A stretch of DNA of 6,684 nucleotides from Perlabentimonas sp964554585 (lineage in GTDB: Bacteria > Bacteroidota > Bacteroidia > Bacteroidales > Tenuifilaceae). Both the position numbers and the translations under genes were made by a program. Below, one piece after another: positions 1-4,013 of this stretch. The notes beneath the pieces are model-generated. The model did not search any database. It was not told the DNA's origin and saw only the letters and a program-made list of their open reading frames with translations. Positions within the stretch are counted from its first letter, which is position 1. Each line of letters begins with the position of its first letter. The stretch lies in assembly GCA_964554585.1 (NCBI GenBank), contig CAZKPD010000140.1, forward strand, positions 1 to 6,684, given 5' to 3'.

Positions 1-90
1 GATGCACTTGTAAAAATATCAACTGCTTTAAATGTTGATATCGGCGACATTATTAACCTAAAAAATAATATTGCAAAGGGAGATAAATAG
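1..90 (+). CDS. XRE/Cro-type HTH regulator, C-terminal end only (5' partial)
   Basis: Frame 1 is open from the first base to a TAG at 88-90 and gives 29 residues, containing ALVKISTALNVDIGDIINL. Seen: this pattern (L-x-K-I-x-x-A-L-x-x-D-I-x-D-I) matches the last helix of small Cro/C1-type helix-turn-helix regulators common in Firmicutes. Known of the family: these are roughly 65-75 residue DNA-binding proteins with no other domain, so most of the gene, including the recognition helix, lies upstream of the window. The next gene's ribosome binding site begins about 32 bases after the stop, and no terminator hairpin is visible between them. Co-transcription with the sensor operon is therefore possible, which would make this a candidate local regulator. 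That link is inference. Target and function cannot be told from the tail alone. Confidence 0.75.
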   Translation, partial: DALVKISTALNVDIGDIINLKNNIAKGDK

Positions 91-121
91 AATAAAACAA
101 AAGAGATGACAAACAAATAAA

Positions 122-128
122 GGGAGGG
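122..128 (+). promoter_or_regulatory. Shine-Dalgarno for the ATG at 136
   Basis: GGGAGGG lies seven bases upstream of ATG 136, an ideal distance. No comparable purine-rich motif precedes the ATG at 215, where the upstream sequence is pyrimidine-rich. This site is the main reason for placing the true translation start of the sensor gene at 136 even though that frame closes at 246. Confidence 0.8.
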
Positions 129-135
129 TAGCATC

Positions 136-246
136 ATGGAAAAACTAAATAAAACCACCATCTTCAGGGCGACTATCCTTGCCCTACTGATTAGTCTCGC
201 CTGGTCGCTCCGCTATGTATGGGAAATCGCCCCCCCCCTTGGATAA
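136..246 (+). pseudogene. Out-of-frame 5' end of the membrane sensor gene
   Basis: A 36-codon frame starts at ATG 136 behind a strong ribosome binding site and stops at TAA 244-246. The peptide begins MEKLNKTTIFRATILALL and continues through a hydrophobic stretch (about residues 8-28) that reads as a transmembrane helix. It ends in EIAPPLG. Just before the stop it crosses nine consecutive C. Removing one C makes it run on as EIAPPLDNAASLL, joining without a break to the 530-residue frame, for a total of 556 residues. Seen: the binding site, the hydrophobic helix, the C run and the perfect join. Inferred: this is the real N-terminus of the sensor, displaced by a one-base length change that is either genuine (phase variation or mutation) or a sequencing or assembly error. 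A free-standing 36-residue membrane peptide is possible but less likely. Confidence 0.7.
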
Positions 247-1807
247 TGCGGCATCTCTTCTTCGGGCCCTTATCTACATGGGTATTTTTGCGGCTTTTGG
301 AATCTCTGTTAATCGGCGGATTATACAGCCCCAAGTTCGCTTTTACCTGTTATCCATTGCAGGCCTGATTCTCTTTTGGATGACGGTGAGGACGGTGAGA
401 TTCTTATTTGTATCAGAGCACTCCAACGTCTCCCATTTTTTGTGGTATCTCTACTACCTGCCTATATTGTTCATTCCGACTTTTAGCCTTTTTACCGCAG
501 TCGGTTTGGGAAAGCCGGAATCCTATCGGACACCTTGGACTATCTGCCTTCTAGGGATACCTTCCCTCTTGCTCTTTGGTCTGGTTTTAACAAACGACCT
601 GCACCAGCTGGTGTTTTCTTTCCCAAAGGCTATCCCTCAAGCGTCATCTATTCCTCTTGCCCTCCATTATAAGCGGGAACTGGGCTACCGGCTAATAGCG
701 GTATGGGCATTTGCCCTCTCCGCCGGGACACTCTTTATGATGATGATGAAATGCCGTATAAAAAGAAGCAAAAAGATGCTGTGGCTTCCCCTCATCCCTT
801 TTGCCTTGATTATTATTTACACTGTCCTTTATGCATTGGATTTCAATTTCATAAAAACCTATTTGTCGGATTTAACGGTTACCATGTGTCTTTTGATTAC
901 GGCCGTTTTACAGGCCTGTATCCATGTAGGCCTTATCCAGTCCAACACCCATTACAAGGACCTCTTCCATGTCTCCACCATTGGAGCCAGAATTACAGAT
1001 GAGGATTATTATACATATGTATCCTCCCAAGGGGCCTTAAGTCTCCCCGCCTCCGTTTTGAAGCAAACGGAAATCTCGCCTCTTTTATTAGAGGGTGGCA
1101 TAAGGCTTTCGGGGTCACCTATTGCCGGGGGCCATGTGATTTGGCAGGAGGATATAAGAGAGCTTAATGAGACCTTGGAAAGATTAGCGGATACCAACGA
1201 ATTCCTACAGGGTGAAAATACTGCCCTTGCAGAAGAGTACAAAACAAAAGGCCGCCTAAGCCAATTAGAAGAACAAAACCGCCTCTATAATCTAATGCTC
1301 TATCAGACAAGAGAGCAAGTAGAATCATTGGAGAGCCTGGTAGAAAACTTTGCCCAAGTTAGGGATAAAGAAAAAGAAAGTTATTTGCTGTCTAAAATCA
1401 CCCTCCTTGGTGCCTATATCAAGCGGCGAAATAATTTAGTTTTTCTTTCGGAAAACCGAGAGGCACTTCCTGTTTCCGAGCTTGGCCACTGCCTTAGGGA
1501 GTCCATGCAAAACCTTGACCTCTTTGGCATCTCCTGTGAATATGAGATTGACTTTGAAGGAGAGATGGAATTTGCCGTCTTAACAGACCTTTATGATGTA
1601 TTTCAAAAGATAGTAGAGGAAGTATTGGAGACATTATCCTTCCTATTTGTAATTATCACAAAAGAGAAGGGTCTACCCCTTATGATTATGCGGCTCTCAA
1701 GCCAAAAGGCCTTGCCGGATTTTGATATAGCTTGCCTTATTATAGAAAAGGAAGGAGAAGGTGAATGGTGCCTTAACTATAAGCCTTCTCGGGAGGCGCA
1801 ACCATGA
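215..1807 (+). CDS. 7TM membrane sensor with degenerate histidine-kinase region
   Basis: Membrane-embedded input subunit of a two-component system. Counted from ATG 215, hydrophobic helices lie near residues 13-31, 43-65, 77-98, 107-125, 158-178, 189-208 and 219-240. VLTNDLHQLVF (124-134), after the fourth helix, resembles the TN-x-x-H signature of N-terminal 7TM histidine kinase domains. A cytoplasmic linker (250-310), a coiled coil (about 310-390) and a kinase-like C-terminal part follow. The helix LSKITLLGAYIKRR (392-405) sits where a dimerisation/phospho-acceptor helix would be but has no His. No N-box Asn is seen near VEEVLETL (467-474) and no Gly-rich ATP lid, so it is probably a pseudokinase. 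ATG 215 has no ribosome binding site. The natural start is probably ATG 136, adding 26 residues and one more helix if the poly-C tract had eight C. The stop overlaps the next gene by ATGA, indicating translational coupling. The ligand is unknown. Confidence 0.8.
   Translation: MYGKSPPPLDNAASLLRALIYMGIFAAFGISVNRRIIQPQVRFYLLSIAGLILFWMTVRTVRFLFVSEHSNVSHFLWYLYYLPILFIPTFSLFTAVGLGKPESYRTPWTICLLGIPSLLLFGLVLTNDLHQLVFSFPKAIPQASSIPLALHYKRELGYRLIAVWAFALSAGTLFMMMMKCRIKRSKKMLWLPLIPFALIIIYTVLYALDFNFIKTYLSDLTVTMCLLITAVLQACIHVGLIQSNTHYKDLFHVSTIGARITDEDYYTYVSSQGALSLPASVLKQTEISPLLLEGGIRLSGSPIAGGHVIWQEDIRELNETLERLADTNEFLQGENTALAEEYKTKGRLSQLEEQNRLYNLMLYQTREQVESLESLVENFAQVRDKEKESYLLSKITLLGAYIKRRNNLVFLSENREALPVSELGHCLRESMQNLDLFGISCEYEIDFEGEMEFAVLTDLYDVFQKIVEEVLETLSFLFVIITKEKGLPLMIMRLSSQKALPDFDIACLIIEKEGEGEWCLNYKPSREAQP
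230..238 (+). repeat. Poly-C tract (9 C) at the frame break
   Basis: Nine consecutive C, preceded by G and followed by TT. It is by far the longest C or G run in the window. It sits exactly where the frame that starts at 136 must shift to enter the sensor body: eight C would be in frame, nine are not. Long C or G tracts near gene 5' ends are classic slipped-strand contingency sites in several bacteria. They are also frequent indel errors in some sequencing methods, and the sequence alone cannot separate the two. Confidence 0.9.
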
Positions 1808-2781
1808 AATTATTTAAAAGGAAGTCATTAAAAGGCTCTATTAAAAAAGCTTTTGACCATTTGCCCAGTGGTTTATGTTTCTTTACGGAAAAGGACATTT
1901 TGGTCTTATGCAATTACCAAATGCATCGCCTTGTCTTTGCCTTAACAGGAAGAGACTTGCAAAGTATGTCTGACCTCCGTGAGGCGCTAAAAGATCTGCC
2001 CAAATCCGGCGGGGCTAAAAGGGATGGAGATTTTATCCTCCTTCCGGGGGAAGGTGCCTGGCACTTTACAGAAAAACTTGTAAAGGATGATGAAGGCAGG
2101 TCCTATATACAATTTTTAGCCGTCAATGGGACAGCCCTTTATGAAAAGACAAAAGAATTGAAAGAGAAGAATACAAAACTAGCTGAAATGTCGGCTCGTA
2201 TGGAGACCATTAACAAAAATATAGCAGCTATCATGAAGGAAGAAGAACTCCTCTCCATGAAAATGCGGGTCCATAATGAGGTTGGCAGCTGTGTATTATC
2301 CACCAGAAAATACTATTTAGAGGGCTGCCGGGAAAAACAAAAAGAAGAACTTTTGCCCCTCTGGCAAAAAACTTTAGCCCTTCTTAAAAACGGTATTTGC
2401 CGGGAAGGCAAGACTGATCCCTACCAAGAGCTTTTAGAAGCTGCCGCTATTGTAGGAGCTAAGATTATACTGACAGGTCACCTGCCAAGGGGTCCCCTCC
2501 CCTCATACCTGATTATCTGCGCCATAAGGGAGGCCCTTACCAATGCTATTCGCCACGGTAGGGGGGACCAACTCTTTGTAAAAATAGAAGAAGACGATAC
2601 CAGGGCCATAGCTACTATAACCAATAACGGGGATTTGCCAAAAGGAGAATTTACAGAGGGTGGCGGTCTTTCCTCCTTGCGCACCCGGATAGAAAGAGCC
2701 GGAGGCACTATGACCATAGCTTGCCTACCGGAATTTACTCTCATTGTAAATGTTCTTAAGGAAGGAGGCCAAGTCTTATGA
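1804..2781 (+). CDS. Soluble PAS-like sensor histidine kinase (catalytic partner)
   Basis: This 325-residue protein has no membrane segment and is the likely active kinase of the operon. Residues about 14-110 look PAS-like (HLPSGLCFFTEKDILVLCN). A helix or coiled coil follows (115-150), then the phospho-acceptor helix MRVHNEVGSCVLSTRKYY with His157, of the HxE(L/V)G style found in NarL/DesK/LytS-like kinases. The ATPase domain has an N-box REALTNAIRHG (Glu243, Asn247), a G1-like TNNGDLP (273-279) and a Gly-rich lid EGGGLSSLRTR (285-295). GGGAGG at 1791-1796 is seven bases before the start. ATGA overlaps at both ends tie it to the sensor and the regulator. Inferred: the upstream 7TM protein senses and couples to this enzyme through its coiled coil, and this enzyme phosphorylates the regulator encoded next. 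The domain order parallels the cytoplasmic half of the upstream protein, suggesting duplication and specialisation. Confidence 0.85.
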   Translation: MKLFKRKSLKGSIKKAFDHLPSGLCFFTEKDILVLCNYQMHRLVFALTGRDLQSMSDLREALKDLPKSGGAKRDGDFILLPGEGAWHFTEKLVKDDEGRSYIQFLAVNGTALYEKTKELKEKNTKLAEMSARMETINKNIAAIMKEEELLSMKMRVHNEVGSCVLSTRKYYLEGCREKQKEELLPLWQKTLALLKNGICREGKTDPYQELLEAAAIVGAKIILTGHLPRGPLPSYLIICAIREALTNAIRHGRGDQLFVKIEEDDTRAIATITNNGDLPKGEFTEGGGLSSLRTRIERAGGTMTIACLPEFTLIVNVLKEGGQVL

Positions 2782-3401
2782 TTAAGGTTTTGATTGTAGA
2801 TGATGAACGGATGATACAAGAACTTTTTTCCCACTATATAGCTGCATCTTCTCGCTATAAGCTGGCAGGGGCTATTAAAAGCGCTGCCAACGCAGAGATC
2901 TACTGCCTCCAAGCCGGGGTGGAGCTTATCCTTATGGATATTTGCACTGCCAATAACGAAAGCGGAATCGAAGCCGCCAAAAAGATTAAGAAAAATTACC
3001 CTCATATTAAAATTATCATGGTAACCTCCGCACCGGACTACCGATTTATAGAAAAAGCAAGAGATGCAGGGGCGGATAGTTTTTGGTACAAGGAGGTTGG
3101 CACCCGGAGGCTTTTGGAGGTGATGGACAAAACCATGGCAGGAGAGTCTGTCTATCCTGATGATGTTCCCACGGTAGATGTTGGCCTGGCAAAAAGCACT
3201 GAATTCACCAAGAAGGAAGTGGAAGTTCTCTACTACATCGTTAAAGGCAAGGGCATAGGAGAAATTGCCTCCCTTATGGCAATAGAATACTCTACAGCCA
3301 AATGGCATATTAAAAATCTCAAGGAAAAAACAGGGGCCAAGTCTATAGCTGAGCTGGCGGTTATGGTGGCAAGAACCAAGCTGATTTTGCCGGAGCATTA
3401 G
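2778..3401 (+). CDS. NarL/FixJ-family response regulator (receiver plus LuxR-type HTH)
   Basis: A 207-residue output protein of the two-component system. The receiver domain (1-120) has the full active site: acidic pair Asp8/Asp9 in VLIVDDE, phospho-acceptor Asp54 in LILMDI, Thr83 in IIMVTS and Lys104 in FWYKEV. A linker leads to a LuxR/GerE-type helix-turn-helix (about 142-200) containing FTKKEVEVLYYIVKGKGIGE and the recognition region STAKWHIKNLKEKTGAKS. Length and order are standard for the family, which dimerises on phosphorylation and binds promoter DNA. AAGGAGG at 2762-2768 gives a good start at ATG 2778, overlapping the kinase stop by ATGA. A terminator begins about 35 bases after the stop, so this is the last gene of the operon. 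The target promoter is not proven; the leader of the downstream gene pair is the nearest candidate (inference). Confidence 0.93.
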   Translation: MIKVLIVDDERMIQELFSHYIAASSRYKLAGAIKSAANAEIYCLQAGVELILMDICTANNESGIEAAKKIKKNYPHIKIIMVTSAPDYRFIEKARDAGADSFWYKEVGTRRLLEVMDKTMAGESVYPDDVPTVDVGLAKSTEFTKKEVEVLYYIVKGKGIGEIASLMAIEYSTAKWHIKNLKEKTGAKSIAELAVMVARTKLILPEH

Positions 3402-3436
3402 AAAAACATGGGAAATAATTAAAGTTTTTGCTCTTT

Positions 3437-3470
3437 CCCCCTCCATTTGGAGGGGGTTTTTATTTTTATT
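3437..3470 (+). terminator. Intrinsic terminator after the two-component operon
   Basis: A perfect eight-base-pair GC-rich stem, CCCCCTCC (3437-3444) with GGAGGGGG (3449-3456), closes an ATTT loop and is followed by a T-rich run (TTTTTATTTTTATT, 3457-3470). It lies 35 bases after the regulator stop on the + strand. The 5' flank is not A-rich enough to suggest strong bidirectional action. It separates the signalling operon from the pseudo-receiver and secreted-protein genes. Confidence 0.92.
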
Positions 3471-3475
3471 ATCTC

Positions 3476-3481
3476 TATAAT
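3476..3481 (+). promoter_or_regulatory. Candidate -10 element (TATAAT) for the downstream gene pair
   Basis: A perfect TATAAT lies just after the terminator. The position 16-18 bases upstream falls in the G/T-rich terminator arm, and no TTGACA-like -35 is visible. If used, transcription would start near 3488 and give a leader of about 100 bases before the TTG at 3587. A good -10 without a -35 fits an activator-dependent promoter, but a chance match in AT-rich DNA is also plausible. The rest of 3482-3570 is A-rich and shows no clear hairpin or regulator site. Confidence 0.35.
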
Positions 3482-3571
3482 GGCAGATAAGAAGATAAAA
3501 ACAAATATGACAGAGACAAAAAAGCTTAAATTAAATCCTACACTTAAAAGTCGGACCGGAATTTGTATAAG

Positions 3572-3580
3572 AAAGGAGGG
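3572..3580 (+). promoter_or_regulatory. Shine-Dalgarno that selects the TTG start at 3587
   Basis: AAAGGAGGG directly abuts ATG 3581 (zero spacing) and follows TTG 3563 by only a few bases, so neither can use it. TTG 3587 lies six bases downstream of its 3' end, the normal spacing. TTG 3587 is also where similarity to the start of a receiver fold begins, which supports this start. Confidence 0.65.
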
Positions 3581-3586
3581 ATGCAT

Positions 3587-3967
3587 TTGCAAAGGCTTGT
3601 TATTAATATGCAAAACTTTGTCTTTGGAGAGGCCATAGAGCGGGCCCTGCAGGCTGAAGGCAGTGTTATTGTCACCACTGTGGAAAAACCCGCTGATGTG
3701 GCAAAGGAATGCAGGCTAACTGCAGCCACTGCTCTTTTAATGGAGGTTACCGGCTACACCCCCTGGCTATTAAAAGAGCGGCTTATAATCCGAGATCAAG
3801 TAAAAGGGGAAGACCCTGATATAAAAATCGTCCTTTTAGTAGACGAAAATTCAGAAAAAAATACGGCAAAGGAGGTTAAGCAGGCAAAAAGAGACGGCCT
3901 CATCGACCAATTTATCTACGGGTCAACAAGTGCCAGCTTTTTAGCGGCACTGATGGATACCCTGTGA
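3587..3967 (+). CDS. Stand-alone pseudo-receiver domain protein
   Basis: A 126-residue protein from TTG 3587 that looks like a single CheY-like receiver fold with no output domain. Placed against the response regulator upstream, strand patterns match: RLVINMQ with KVLIVDD, ALLMEV with LILMDI, IKIVLLVDE with IKIIMVTSA, DQFIYGS with DSFWYKE. All catalytic residues are replaced: the acidic pair is Met8/Gln9, the phospho-acceptor Asp is Glu53, the Thr/Ser is Val85 and the Lys is Gly112. The fold call is inferred from pattern, not from a search. It cannot be phosphorylated in the usual way. Glu at the Asp site may mimic an active state, or the protein may act only by binding partners. The gene is separated by a terminator from the kinase operon and lies 46 bases upstream of the secreted-protein gene with no terminator between them, so those two are probably co-transcribed. 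Confidence 0.75.
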   Translation: MQRLVINMQNFVFGEAIERALQAEGSVIVTTVEKPADVAKECRLTAATALLMEVTGYTPWLLKERLIIRDQVKGEDPDIKIVLLVDENSEKNTAKEVKQAKRDGLIDQFIYGSTSASFLAALMDTL

Positions 3968-3997
3968 GAAGGGTAAAGTTATGAAAAAGATTGATAT

Positions 3998-4003
3998 AGG
4001 AGG
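3998..4003 (+). promoter_or_regulatory. Shine-Dalgarno for the secreted protein, favouring ATG 4014
   Basis: A consensus AGGAGG lies ten bases upstream of ATG 4014. The in-frame ATG at 4005 is one base away, which is too close. The in-frame ATG at 3981 has only a weak AAGGG upstream (3969-3973). Starting at 4014 also gives a clean signal peptide with a Lys-rich N-region. Confidence 0.75.
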
Positions 4004-4013
4004 AATGAAAAAT

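Noticed and set aside
703..1002. Plus-strand 99-codon frame inside the sensor gene
   Set aside because: It is an alternate frame of the membrane sensor with no ribosome binding site and a Cys/Pro/His-rich nonsense composition.
2478..3446. Long minus-strand open frame (322 codons)
   Set aside because: It lies antisense to the kinase and response regulator genes, whose motifs are clear. Its translation has no recognisable domain and it is a composition shadow.
3551..3560. Short palindrome CGGACCG in the leader as a regulator site
   Set aside because: Seven bases with a one-base centre is too short to distinguish from chance, and no second copy was found nearby.
3564..3571. TGTATAAG resembling an extended -10
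   Set aside because: It would start transcription inside or after the ribosome binding site of the 3587 gene, leaving no usable leader.
3981..4013. Upstream in-frame ATG codons (3981 and 4005) for the secreted protein
   Set aside because: ATG 3981 has only a weak ribosome binding site, and 4005 is one base from the AGGAGG. ATG 4014 has better spacing and a typical signal peptide N-region.
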